A DNA stretch of 36,179 nt from Fidelibacterota bacterium. GTDB taxonomy: Bacteria > Fidelibacterota > UBA8477 > JABMPR01. The notes below the pieces were generated by a model. That model was not told the DNA's origin. It saw only the letters and a list, made by a program, of their open reading frames with translations, and made no database searches. The DNA is taken from contig JAERTJ010000086.1 of the NCBI GenBank assembly GCA_016844945.1, positions 1 to 36,179 on the forward strand, in the 5' to 3' direction. Numbering within the stretch: the first letter of the stretch is position 1; each line of letters opens with the position of its first letter. A program made the translations under genes and the position numbers. Shown here in pieces: positions 25,251-34,010 of the stretch.

Positions 25251-26597
25251 ATGGGAGTGTTTAAACTTAAGAAGGGGTACAACATACCGCTGCAGGGCAC
25301 TGCTGAGCGACGTGTTGAAAAAGTCCCTAAAACTACATCGGTGGCAGTACAGCCTATCGATTTTCGTAACCTACGTCCTGGTATGAAGGTTGAAGTTGGC
25401 GATTCTGTCAAACGCGGAACTGTCCTCTTTGTTGATAAACAAAGACCGGAAATCTTATTCCGATCACCAGCTGCTGGTACCGTCCGCGACATCGTTCGCG
25501 GTGACCGCAGAGCGATTCAGCGCGTCATTATTGACACAGGAGCTGATTCAGCTGAAAAATTTGATAGCTATAGCAGTGGACAGATCGCAGACCTGACATC
25601 GGACGCTGCGAAAACCATTTTGCTCAATAGTGGACTCTGGCCAGCCTTAAGGCAACGTCCGTTCAGCAAAATTGCAGATTTTAAACGAACACCCAAAGCC
25701 ATATTTATTTCAGCAGTGGACTCTGCTCCACTTCAGGCTGAAACCGATATGCTGGTGAATGGAGAAGATCAGAATTTCCAGAACGGTGTGAACTTCCTTT
25801 CAAAACTCACTGAGGGCAAAATTCACCTTTCTATCTCCCCAGGAACTGAATCCACCTTTGCAAAAGTTGAAGGTGTTGAGAAACATCAGTTCAGCGGACC
25901 ACACCCAGCGGGAAATGTTGGTGTACAGATACATCATATCGATCGTTTGCTGGCAGGAGAAATAGTCTGGTACATCTCTCCCCGCCACGTCAGCCAGATT
26001 GGTAAATTCTTAGCCAAGGGGGAATATCCTGGTTCTAAGACCTATGCGCTGACTGGATCAGAGCTGATTGATCGTCTCTATGTGACAGGTACTGAAGGTG
26101 CCGCCATCAGTGATCTAGTGAGCACCACAATCGACAACAGTAAGCAACGGGTCATATCAGGAAATGTCCTTACAGGCAGGCAAACTACTTCGACTGGGTT
26201 TGTAGGTTTTTATGACGACATGATTTCTGTAGTACCAGAACTCAGTGGTCGCAGACTATTTGGCTGGCTACAGTTGGGTTTTTCTGCCAGTAGCTTCTGG
26301 CCTATGTTTTTCTCAAAGTTCACCCCCAATAAAACACAAGCTCCTACAACCGATATGAACGGTGAAGAAAGAGCATTTGTTTCAACGGGTGAATATGAAA
26401 AACTGGTACCCATGGATGTACTACCTGTTCATTTATGTAAAGCCATTCTGGTAGAAGATATTGAGCTCATGGAACAATTGGGAATTTATGAAGTAGCCCC
26501 GGAGGATGTCGCATTGTGTAGTTATATCTGTCCCTCTAAGATTGAATTCGGTGATATCATCGAAAAGGGCATTCAAACCATGGAAAAGGAGGGCTAA
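25251..26597 (+). CDS. nqrA: Na+-translocating NADH:quinone reductase subunit A
   Basis: Peripheral cytoplasmic subunit of the sodium pump. KLKKGYNIPLQGTAE at the N-terminus, RPGMKVEVGDSVKRG, SPAAGTVRDIVRGDRRA (barrel-sandwich-like) and GPHPAGNVGVQIHHID match the family, and the length (448) agrees with known NqrA. A GGAG lies about 11 bases before the ATG. The next gene starts five bases after its stop, and all six nqr genes follow in standard order. Confidence 0.95.
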   Translation: MGVFKLKKGYNIPLQGTAERRVEKVPKTTSVAVQPIDFRNLRPGMKVEVGDSVKRGTVLFVDKQRPEILFRSPAAGTVRDIVRGDRRAIQRVIIDTGADSAEKFDSYSSGQIADLTSDAAKTILLNSGLWPALRQRPFSKIADFKRTPKAIFISAVDSAPLQAETDMLVNGEDQNFQNGVNFLSKLTEGKIHLSISPGTESTFAKVEGVEKHQFSGPHPAGNVGVQIHHIDRLLAGEIVWYISPRHVSQIGKFLAKGEYPGSKTYALTGSELIDRLYVTGTEGAAISDLVSTTIDNSKQRVISGNVLTGRQTTSTGFVGFYDDMISVVPELSGRRLFGWLQLGFSASSFWPMFFSKFTPNKTQAPTTDMNGEERAFVSTGEYEKLVPMDVLPVHLCKAILVEDIELMEQLGIYEVAPEDVALCSYICPSKIEFGDIIEKGIQTMEKEG

Positions 26598-26602
26598 TCG
26601 AA

Positions 26603-27742
26603 ATGAAATCTCTCGAACGCTTTCTGAATAACATGGATGTAAAGATCAAGGAAGGTCCATTCAAGATTTTCCATCCAATGTTTGGTGCCATTAACACCAT
26701 GCTATTCACCCCTGGTCATGCTACCAGTACGGGTCCCCATATTCGCGATGCCATAGATATGAAACGATTTATGGGTATCGTGATCTTTGCGTTGGTACCC
26801 AGTATTCTGGTCGGTTCCTATAATGTCGGAGCTATGGCGGGTGTTGAAGGTCTATTTGCAGCTTTTATGTTTGGCTTCCTAAAACTCTTACCCATTATCG
26901 TCGTGACCTATGCTGTAGGTCTGGGATGGGAAATGATTTTTGGACACATCAACGGACATGACATTCATGAAGGATTCCTGGTTACGGGAATTTTGCTTCC
27001 CCTCACCCTACCTCCTACCATTCCCCTGTGGCAAGTGGCGGTTGCTGTTTCATTTGGGACGGTCATCGGAAAAGAGGTTTTTGGTGGTACGGGTATGAAT
27101 TTATTAAATCCGGCTTTAACCGCACGTGCCTTCCTCTTTTTTACCTATCCTGGAAACATTTCAGGTGACGGTGTCTGGGTTGCCGTCGATGGATTTTCTG
27201 GTGCAACACCGCTGGCAGCAGCTGCATCCTCAACTGGTTCAGCCGTAGATGCTTTAAACACAGCAGGTTTTTCTCTGGAGACAATGTTCTTCGGGTTTGT
27301 CCCGGGTAGTATCGGAGAAACATCAGCAATTGCCATCCTCATCGGTGCAGCGATTCTGCTCATCACCGGTGTGGGTAGTTGGCGCATCATGTTGGCAACG
27401 ACAATAGGCGCCTACGGTATGGCGCTCATCGTCCAATTCTTTGGCGCAGATGTGGCTGGTGGAATGCGCACCCTTCCAGCCCATTACCATCTGGTTATGG
27501 GTGGATTTTTATTTGGTACCGTCTTTATGGCTACCGATCCCGTTTCAGCAGCAGGTACGAATACTGGTAAATGGGTATACGGAATCCTCATTGGAGTGAT
27601 GGTGATACTCATTCGAGCTTTTAACCCTGCCTATCCCGAAGGCATGATGTTAGCCATTTTATTTGGAAATGTGTTTGCACCCCTCATCGATCATTTTGTG
27701 GTGCAGGCAAATATCAAAAGGAGGCTGAATTATGGCAAGTAA
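26603..27742 (+). CDS. nqrB: Na+-translocating NADH:quinone reductase subunit B
   Basis: Membrane subunit with about ten helices that binds riboflavin and covalent FMN and takes part in sodium movement. The FMN site is DGFSGATPL with T202 as the predicted acceptor, matching the ApbE recognition pattern D-x-x-S-G-A-T. Other family blocks are NTMLFTPGHAT, NPALTARAFLFF, HYHLVMGGFLFGTVFMATDPVSA and NPAYPEGMMLAILFGN. At 379 residues it is somewhat shorter at the N-terminus than Vibrio NqrB. Its end overlaps nqrC by 11 bases. Confidence 0.96.
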   Translation: MKSLERFLNNMDVKIKEGPFKIFHPMFGAINTMLFTPGHATSTGPHIRDAIDMKRFMGIVIFALVPSILVGSYNVGAMAGVEGLFAAFMFGFLKLLPIIVVTYAVGLGWEMIFGHINGHDIHEGFLVTGILLPLTLPPTIPLWQVAVAVSFGTVIGKEVFGGTGMNLLNPALTARAFLFFTYPGNISGDGVWVAVDGFSGATPLAAAASSTGSAVDALNTAGFSLETMFFGFVPGSIGETSAIAILIGAAILLITGVGSWRIMLATTIGAYGMALIVQFFGADVAGGMRTLPAHYHLVMGGFLFGTVFMATDPVSAAGTNTGKWVYGILIGVMVILIRAFNPAYPEGMMLAILFGNVFAPLIDHFVVQANIKRRLNYGK

Positions 27743-28454
27743 GCCTCGTATAACAAAAGCCTATACATTAGGGTTTGCAGCAGCTGTTACGATGGTCTGC
27801 AGCATCCTCCTGGCATCAGCCGCAGCGCTACTAAAAGAACGCCAGGATCAAAACATTCAACTTGATATTAAATATAACATTCTCAGTGTCCTTGATCTGG
27901 CAGAAACTAAGGACGTTGCTCCTGAAGCCCTGCTGTCACTGTATGATGAGAAGGTAACATCCTTTGTTGTGGATACATTGGGCAACCTAGTCTCTGGCCG
28001 TGAAGCTGCAGACATTGATCCCAAAAAGGAGCCTGGTCTCCTACCGGTTTTTGCTCGACAGGAGGGTGGAACCATAAGTGCCTACTGTATTCCAACACAA
28101 GGCAAAGCCCTTTGGTCCACTGTCAAAGGCTATATCGCCCTGGAAAAGGATTTGAATACCATCAAGGGTATCACCTTCTATAGCCACGGTGAAACACCTG
28201 GATTGGGGGGGGAGATCGAAAAGGAATGGTTTACCAAACTTTTCAAAGGAAAAACAATCCTCAACGCTGCTGGTGAAGTTGTGTCGGTGGAAATCGTCAA
28301 AGGCAAGGTTCGCCCAGACGAGCCACATCCGGAGCATAAGGTGGATGGAATCAGTGGTTCGACTCTGACAGGTAATGGTTTGAATCAATTCATAAAAGAG
28401 ACGCTAGTAAAATATGAGCCCTATTTCAAGACAGTCAGAGGGGAGGCATCATGA
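27732..28454 (+). CDS. nqrC: Na+-translocating NADH:quinone reductase subunit C
   Basis: Membrane-anchored periplasmic flavin subunit of 240 residues with one N-terminal helix (about 11-33). It has [12 protein letters not shown] (about 152-163) and the covalent-FMN site DGISGSTLT with acceptor T211; Ser replaces the Ala of SGAT, which the family tolerates. ApbE, encoded downstream, would attach the FMN. It overlaps nqrB and nqrD (ATGA). Confidence 0.95.
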   Translation: MASKPRITKAYTLGFAAAVTMVCSILLASAAALLKERQDQNIQLDIKYNILSVLDLAETKDVAPEALLSLYDEKVTSFVVDTLGNLVSGREAADIDPKKEPGLLPVFARQEGGTISAYCIPTQGKALWSTVKGYIALEKDLNTIKGITFYSHGETPGLGGEIEKEWFTKLFKGKTILNAAGEVVSVEIVKGKVRPDEPHPEHKVDGISGSTLTGNGLNQFIKETLVKYEPYFKTVRGEAS

Positions 28455-29074
28455 GTCTATTCAGTAAGAAGAATATGGTTTTTGTCAAAGATCCTCTCAT
28501 GGACAACAACCCCATTTCAACGCAAGTTCTGGGTATCTGCTCAGCCCTCGCCGTTACCGTACAGCTGCAGACAGCCATCGTTATGTCAATTGCAGTGATC
28601 GCTGTTCTCTCCATCTCAAATGTGATGATCTCATTGGTCAGGAATAAGGTTCCTTCAAATATTAGAATCATTGTTGAGCTAGCCATCATTGCAACGCTTG
28701 TGATTCTGGTTGATCAGATATTGAAAGCCTACTTATATGATATCAGTAAACAGCTCAGTGTGTTTGTGGGATTGATAATCACAAACTGTATTGTTCTGGG
28801 GCGTGCAGAGGCATTTGCCCTTCAGAACAAACCATGGCCAAGTTTTCTGGATGGAGTTGGCAACGGATTGGGATACAGTGTGATCCTGATTGCCGTCGCA
28901 TTTGGTCGTGAAATTCTGGGTTCTGGAACCCTGTTTGGTTTCCAACTAGTCCCAGATGCAGCCTATGCAGCGGGTTATCAAAATATGGGCCTGATGGTGC
29001 TAGCTCCTGGAGCATTCATCTTGTTAGGCTTAATTATCTGGGTCCAACGCACCATAACCGGCGTATCAGAATAG
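28451..29074 (+). CDS. nqrD: Na+-translocating NADH:quinone reductase subunit D
   Basis: Integral membrane subunit of 207 residues with about six helices, related to Rnf[46 protein letters not shown] and [17 protein letters not shown] are family blocks. Conserved Cys residues in the half-membrane helices (GICSAL and TNCIVLG) would contribute, with those of NqrE, to the membrane iron-sulfur site known from the Vibrio structure. It overlaps nqrC by four bases (ATGA). Confidence 0.95.
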   Translation: MSLFSKKNMVFVKDPLMDNNPISTQVLGICSALAVTVQLQTAIVMSIAVIAVLSISNVMISLVRNKVPSNIRIIVELAIIATLVILVDQILKAYLYDISKQLSVFVGLIITNCIVLGRAEAFALQNKPWPSFLDGVGNGLGYSVILIAVAFGREILGSGTLFGFQLVPDAAYAAGYQNMGLMVLAPGAFILLGLIIWVQRTITGVSE

Positions 29075-29084
29075 GAGGTGAATG

Positions 29085-29693
29085 ATGGAAAATCTTATAA
29101 GTCTATTCGTTGAATCCGTTTTCGTCAATAATATCCTCCTCGCATACTTCCTGGGAATGTGTTCATTCCTGGCAGTATCCAAGCGTGTCGATACAGCCAT
29201 TGGATTGGGTGCTGCAGTCATCTTTGTAGAAGTGATTACAGTCCCCGTAAACTGGCTACTCAATCACTACCTGTTGGCTCCTGGTGCTCTGGCCTGGGCT
29301 GGTTTACCTGATGTTGATCTGAGCTTTTTAAGCTTCATATCATTCATTGCAGTTATTGCAGCACTGGTACAGCTTGTAGAGATGATTGTGGATCGCTACA
29401 GCCCCACCCTTTATAGTGCGCTGGGTATTTTCCTGCCACTGATTGCTGTAAACTGTGCCATTCTTGGTGCCTCTTTGTTTATGGTTGAGCGGGAATACAC
29501 TTTTGCTGAATCTGCTGTGTTTGGGCTTGGATCGGGAACAGGTTTTGCCCTGGCTATTGCTGCCATGGCAGCGATCCGTGAGAAAATACGATATTCTCAC
29601 ATACCTGAGGGCCTACGTGGTTTAGGTATAACAATGTTAATCACCGGACTCATGGCCATGGCATTCATGAGCTTCTCCGGCATCAGTCTTTAA
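29085..29693 (+). CDS. nqrE: Na+-translocating NADH:quinone reductase subunit E
   Basis: Integral membrane partner of NqrD, 202 residues. [27 protein letters not shown] and the second inverted half with [15 protein letters not shown] are diagnostic, and the Cys residues in GMCSFL and VNCAIL are kept. Two ATGs are adjacent; 29085 is six bases from AGGAGG while 29082 is only three, so 29085 is preferred. The binding site overlaps the nqrD stop codon. Confidence 0.95.
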   Translation: MENLISLFVESVFVNNILLAYFLGMCSFLAVSKRVDTAIGLGAAVIFVEVITVPVNWLLNHYLLAPGALAWAGLPDVDLSFLSFISFIAVIAALVQLVEMIVDRYSPTLYSALGIFLPLIAVNCAILGASLFMVEREYTFAESAVFGLGSGTGFALAIAAMAAIREKIRYSHIPEGLRGLGITMLITGLMAMAFMSFSGISL

Positions 29694-29703
29694 GGAGGTT
29701 AAA

Positions 29704-30930
29704 GTGAGTATTCTTGGTTTAATTCTTCTTAGTACTCTGGTATTCACAGGGACGATTCTGATTCTTGTGGTGATTCTAAACTATGCTACATCCAAACTGG
29801 TTGCTACTGGGGATGTAAAAATCCTGATTAATGGTGATGATGAGAAATCGTTGACCACCCCAGCGGGTGCGACCCTGCTTCAGACCATGGCTGCAGAAAA
29901 AATATTTCTGCCGTCTGCCTGTGGTGGTGGTGGAACCTGCGGAATGTGTACCTGTCAAATCGACAATGGTGGTGGCGATGTTCTCCCAACAGAGAAACCC
30001 CATCTGACCCGTGCAGAGATTAAAGACAACGTACGTCTTGCCTGCCAGGTAAAGGTAAAGGGTGATATGGACATTCGCATTCCAGACGAAATCTTCAATA
30101 TCCAGAAATGGGAGTGTGAAGTAGTCTCGAATGAAAATGTGGCGACCTTTATCAAGGAATTCATCGTCAAGCTACCTGAAGGTGAGAATCTTGATTTTCG
30201 TGCAGGTGGTTATATACAAATTGATATCCCTCCCTATAAACTCGACTATTCTGAATTTGATATTGAAGAAGAGTATCGAGGAGATTGGGATAAGTTCAAT
30301 ATGTGGCGGTATCATTCTGAACTGGACGAAACAATCTTCCGCGCCTATTCAATGGCCAACCATCCAGCTGAAGGCAACATCGTCATGCTCAATGTGCGTA
30401 TCGCCAGCCCTCCTCCTGGAATGGATGTTCCTCCAGGCCTGGCTTCCTCCTACATTTTTAACCTGAAACCAGGTGATAAGGTAATGGTCAGTGGACCTTA
30501 TGGTGAGTTCTTTGCCAAGGAAACTGATCGGGAGATGCTCTACGTGGGTGGTGGAGCTGGAATGGCTCCCATGCGAAGTCACATCTTTGATCTATTGAAG
30601 ACTCAGCGTAGCACCCGCCGGATTTCTTTCTGGTATGGGGCGCGCTCTAAACGTGAAATGTTTTATGATGATGAGTTTAAAGCACTGGCTGAAGAATTTC
30701 CAAATTTCAGTTACCATGTTGCCCTTTCTGATCCAATGGAAGAGGACAATTGGGATGGACCCGTGGGATTTATTCACCAGGTGGTTCAGGATACCTATCT
30801 TGCTGATCATGAAGCACCAGAAGATATCGAATATTATATGTGTGGACCACCCATGATGATTGATGCTGTAGATAATATGCTGTACAATCTAGGTGTTGAA
30901 GCAGAGATGATTGATTACGATAAATTCTAA
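29704..30930 (+). CDS. nqrF: Na+-translocating NADH:quinone reductase subunit F
   Basis: NADH-oxidising entry subunit of 408 residues. An N-terminal membrane helix (about 3-28) precedes a 2Fe-2S ferredoxin domain with C73, C79, C82 and C114. The FAD domain has RAYSMAN (about 213-219) and the NADH domain has [12 protein letters not shown] (about 281-292) and YMCGPPMM. The start is GTG, with AAGGAGG upstream. It is the last gene of the operon and is followed by a strong terminator. Confidence 0.97.
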   Translation: MSILGLILLSTLVFTGTILILVVILNYATSKLVATGDVKILINGDDEKSLTTPAGATLLQTMAAEKIFLPSACGGGGTCGMCTCQIDNGGGDVLPTEKPHLTRAEIKDNVRLACQVKVKGDMDIRIPDEIFNIQKWECEVVSNENVATFIKEFIVKLPEGENLDFRAGGYIQIDIPPYKLDYSEFDIEEEYRGDWDKFNMWRYHSELDETIFRAYSMANHPAEGNIVMLNVRIASPPPGMDVPPGLASSYIFNLKPGDKVMVSGPYGEFFAKETDREMLYVGGGAGMAPMRSHIFDLLKTQRSTRRISFWYGARSKREMFYDDEFKALAEEFPNFSYHVALSDPMEEDNWDGPVGFIHQVVQDTYLADHEAPEDIEYYMCGPPMMIDAVDNMLYNLGVEAEMIDYDKF

Positions 30931-30951
30931 ATTCATACACATCTTAACAAT

Positions 30952-30980
30952 AAAAGGTTCGGGTTATCCGGACCTTTTTT
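30952..30980 (+). terminator. intrinsic terminator after nqrF
   Basis: AAAAGGTTCGG (30952-30962), a five-base loop and CCGGACCTTTT (30968-30978) form an 11-base-pair stem with one G-T pair, followed by T residues. It ends the nqr transcript 22 bases after nqrF; read-through into apbE is possible but would be reduced. Confidence 0.88.
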
Positions 30981-31013
30981 GTTAAGTTTAAGACCCAAAC
31001 ATCGGAGGTCATC

Positions 31014-32075
31014 ATGGGCAAATCACCTTTTACGAAAGTATTCATCCTAACATCTATGCAAATGGTGATCATTTTCCTTTGTTTAAACGCCTGCGAGGGA
31101 AACAAGCAAAGCCTGGCTGAATTTAACTTCAATGGCTCAACTATGGGTACTGTCTACAATATTAGTCTCATCGGAGAACCCATTGATAGTCAAGGACGTA
31201 GCATGATCGCCACTCGCGTGGACAGTGTCCTCCGGGAATTCAACCATATCCTGTCCACCTACGAAGATCAGAGTGAAATCTCCCTGTTTAATCGAAACAA
31301 AAGTTTGGATCCTATCCCTGTTTCTGATGAGATGAAACATGTGATCACAGCGGGTCAGGAATTTTGTAGCCGTACAAACGGTGCCTTTGATATAACCATT
31401 ATGCCCATAGTAAATTTCTTTGGCTTTGGCTTCGAACCTGGTGAAGACCGCTTCCCCACCGTTGAAGAGATTGATGCGTGGCTACAACTTACGGGATGTG
31501 ATAAGCTGGAAATTGGAGATTCAACCATTAGCAAAAGTGATCCCCGGGTGAGTATCGATTTGAGTGCTATCGCCAAAGGCGATGGCGCGGATCATGTCAC
31601 CCAATTTTTGATTAATCAGGGGTACGATAACATTTTTGTGGAAATTGGTGGAGAAATAATGACCCGAGGGACCAACAAAGATGGGAAACCCTGGCGGGTA
31701 GGAATTGATCGTCCCAATTTTGATGGCGCTCCAGGTGCTGATTTACAAGAAATTATTCACCTGTCCAATAAGGCGATTGCATCAAGTGGTGATTACAGAA
31801 ACTATAGAGAAGTTGAAGGCAGGCGTATCTCGCATATGATTGACCCCAGAACAGGTTCACCCATCAATCATAACCTGGCAGCAGTTTCGATTATTGCTAA
31901 CTCATGCATGGAAGCCGATGGACTGGCAACCTCTGTCATGGTGATGGGCGCAGATGAAGGTTTAGCCTGGCTGGAAGTCTACCCGGATGTGGAAGGCTTA
32001 TTGATTACCCGTAATCCGGATGGCAGCTTTGAAGAATTAATGACCAGTGGATTTAAACAATATATAGCGGACTAA
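31014..32075 (+). CDS. apbE: FAD:protein FMN transferase ApbE (lipoprotein)
   Basis: Periplasmic flavin transferase that covalently links FMN to Thr in NqrB and NqrC. The signal peptide ends in a lipobox with predicted lipid-bearing C27 (LNAC), so it is membrane-tethered. Family blocks are STMGTVYNI, NGAFDITIMPIVNFFGFG, SIDLSAIAKGDGADHV, SSGDYRNY and HMIDPRTGSPI; the Asp residues in the last part coordinate Mg in the family. CGGAGG lies before the ATG. Its place directly after nqrF fits its substrate. Confidence 0.95.
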   Translation: MGKSPFTKVFILTSMQMVIIFLCLNACEGNKQSLAEFNFNGSTMGTVYNISLIGEPIDSQGRSMIATRVDSVLREFNHILSTYEDQSEISLFNRNKSLDPIPVSDEMKHVITAGQEFCSRTNGAFDITIMPIVNFFGFGFEPGEDRFPTVEEIDAWLQLTGCDKLEIGDSTISKSDPRVSIDLSAIAKGDGADHVTQFLINQGYDNIFVEIGGEIMTRGTNKDGKPWRVGIDRPNFDGAPGADLQEIIHLSNKAIASSGDYRNYREVEGRRISHMIDPRTGSPINHNLAAVSIIANSCMEADGLATSVMVMGADEGLAWLEVYPDVEGLLITRNPDGSFEELMTSGFKQYIAD

Positions 32076-32078
32076 ATG

Positions 32079-33035
32079 CTATAGTCCGTGTTGCTTGACC
32101 CAGTTTAAAACAAATTTCTGAATATCATCGCGGGTGTCCATGGGAATGTCCCGGCTTTCCAAAAAAGGACCAATCGCTCGCTTTATAAGATATAATTCTG
32201 CATCGACAGGATCTTTGCCAAAGCCGCTTTCACCAAATTCGAGCCCATCCACCTCCAGGATCAAAGATGTTAAATAAATGCTAATCCGTTGCATTTTGGC
32301 ATAATTCAGATTCTCAGGTTTATCTGTGGGCTGATGGTAATGTTCCCAACGCCCACAGGTAAAGAAAAGATAGGGTTGTCCATTTTTTCGTAAGATGTGA
32401 TGATCACTCAAGTCACCTACGTATCTATTTAAGGTTGCGATATGCCTCAATCCTGAAGGTGGTTCAATTCTGGTGAGCAGATCGGCCAGACTGGCGTGGC
32501 TTTCAGAACCAAAGATAAAGAGTAGCTCCTCCATTGCTGGGAGTGGTACATCGTGTCCCACAAGATCCAGAACCAGTCCTGCATGAATTTCCCCCTGAAA
32601 TTGATCCTGATAAAAGTTGATAGACCCCATTTCGTCCGTCAGGAACCGTGGAGGTTCTTCAGCATCGGGAAAAAGAAAAATAACATCATGCTTAAGTGAG
32701 CTATCCTGAATTGCCTTTATTACAGATAGCCAAATCGCGATTGCTGCAGCATTATCATCAGCACCAGGCTGATCACCGCAGGTATCATAATGAGCTACCA
32801 GAAGTATGGGTTTTAATCGTCTATCCAGGCCAGGTAGAACACCAGCAAGGTTCGTATACTCCTGGGAATTCTTATGATACTTTAACTTGTAGCTATCACC
32901 GGCGTAATATGCCAACCCAAGATCATTCATGCGTTCGGTGAGATAGTCAATTGCCTTGGCATGACCCAGACTCCCGACTTTACGTGTCCCCGGTGAGGCT
33001 AATATTTCAACATCAATGTGTAGCTGTTCCTGCAT
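32079..33035 (-). CDS. M28-family zinc peptidase
   Basis: A 318-residue peptidase-fold protein with likely zinc ligands in order: His and Asp in VAHYDT, Asp in PGADDNAAA, the catalytic and metal Glu pair in PDAEEPP, Asp in VLDLVGHD and His in HYHQPTDKPEN. The layout resembles aminopeptidases and glutaminyl cyclases of the M28 family. No signal peptide is seen, so it may be cytoplasmic. ATG at 33035 is preferred over a TTG at 33047 because GGGA lies about seven bases before it. It converges with apbE, with three bases between them. Confidence 0.82.
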   Translation of the reverse strand: MQEQLHIDVEILASPGTRKVGSLGHAKAIDYLTERMNDLGLAYYAGDSYKLKYHKNSQEYTNLAGVLPGLDRRLKPILLVAHYDTCGDQPGADDNAAAIAIWLSVIKAIQDSSLKHDVIFLFPDAEEPPRFLTDEMGSINFYQDQFQGEIHAGLVLDLVGHDVPLPAMEELLFIFGSESHASLADLLTRIEPPSGLRHIATLNRYVGDLSDHHILRKNGQPYLFFTCGRWEHYHQPTDKPENLNYAKMQRISIYLTSLILEVDGLEFGESGFGKDPVDAELYLIKRAIGPFLESRDIPMDTRDDIQKFVLNWVKQHGL

Positions 33036-33110
33036 GGTATATCCCAATAGTTCGTTGAACCCTGAGCATAAAGATTATCCGGTAATTCGCAATGATAAAG
33101 GGAGTGAATG

Positions 33111-33971
33111 TTACAAATATTCCAACATTTTTTGAATGGTTACAGGTGCTGAACCTTCATAATGATTATTCACGTTCAAATAGACATCCATCCCAGACTG
33201 ATCAACCATATTACGGATAAGTCTGGCTATTCCAGGTATTTCATCATCTTTTGGACTCACCACCTGGTTCCAGACTTTTGATGTGGTCTTTTCGATTCCC
33301 TGTCGATCAGAGCCCAATAACCGAATAATGGAAGTTCCCGTGAGTTTGGATCCATAATTTTTGCAGACTTCTCGAATATCCGGCATGTAATATCCCTGAC
33401 AAAATGTATGTCCCACATTATTGTCCGCCAATATTTTGAAATACTCTGAAGTGAGGAAATTTGGGTTGCGGATTTCCATGCAAATCGGGATGGTTTTATC
33501 CACACTTTCCACAAATTTTGTAAACGATTTGAGAAAGGACTCAGGCGAGGGCATTTTCATTTTATTTAGATACTCAAACTGGAGGCTAATGGCACCAATA
33601 TTTGCAGCCATAGGCTCAAGCGTATGTAGAAAACTCCCATAAAGATCAGGTGACAGAAAGTGAGGGTTACTCTGCAATTTTCCTGAGGAGTATTGCTTGT
33701 ATAAGTGTGTGAGACTCAGACTATTAGGCGCTTTGATAACAAAACGAAACTCAGATGGAACGGACGCTGCATATTCCTCAACTACTGAAGATTTCGGGAG
33801 CACAATTTTATCAACGCCGAAGAGCGACCAAAACCATTGATCAATTTCTACAGACTTGTATTTCTGAGCGTATTCCTGGAGGTAATTTTCAGGTGCTTTT
33901 GAGGAGTAAACAAGACCTTCCCAGGAAGGATATTTCCAGCTGCACGTTCCTATGTATGATTTACCCTGCAT
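33111..33971 (-). CDS. DUF72 (YecE-like) protein
   Basis: A 286-residue protein that opens YIGTCSWKYPSWEGLVYSS and continues YLQEYAQKYKSVEIDQWFWS, RFVIKAPNSLSLTH and LQFEYL, all conserved features of the DUF72 TIM-barrel-like family. The biochemical role is not established. ATG at 33971 is chosen over a TTG at 33977. It ends with YLNVNNHYEGSAPVTIQKM, the usual C-terminal block. It shares the strand with the barrel gene at 34011. Confidence 0.82.
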   Translation of the reverse strand: MQGKSYIGTCSWKYPSWEGLVYSSKAPENYLQEYAQKYKSVEIDQWFWSLFGVDKIVLPKSSVVEEYAASVPSEFRFVIKAPNSLSLTHLYKQYSSGKLQSNPHFLSPDLYGSFLHTLEPMAANIGAISLQFEYLNKMKMPSPESFLKSFTKFVESVDKTIPICMEIRNPNFLTSEYFKILADNNVGHTFCQGYYMPDIREVCKNYGSKLTGTSIIRLLGSDRQGIEKTTSKVWNQVVSPKDDEIPGIARLIRNMVDQSGMDVYLNVNNHYEGSAPVTIQKMLEYL

Positions 33972-34010
33972 ACGCAAAACCCAGCCTTTTAAAACGAATA
34001 GTTATGAGGT

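Noticed and set aside
25115..25492. Minus-strand open frame spanning the nqrA start
   Set aside because: Most of it is antisense to conserved nqrA sequence. It lacks a plausible family, so it was not called.
28334..28380. NqrC FMN site SGST as a defective site
   Set aside because: The acceptor Thr and the Asp three residues before SGST are present, and Ser for Ala at this position is tolerated in the family. ApbE is encoded nearby.
26603..30930. Rnf complex instead of Nqr
   Set aside because: The set has NqrA, and NqrF carries ferredoxin, FAD and NADH domains in one chain; no RnfB or RnfC-type ferredoxin subunits are present.
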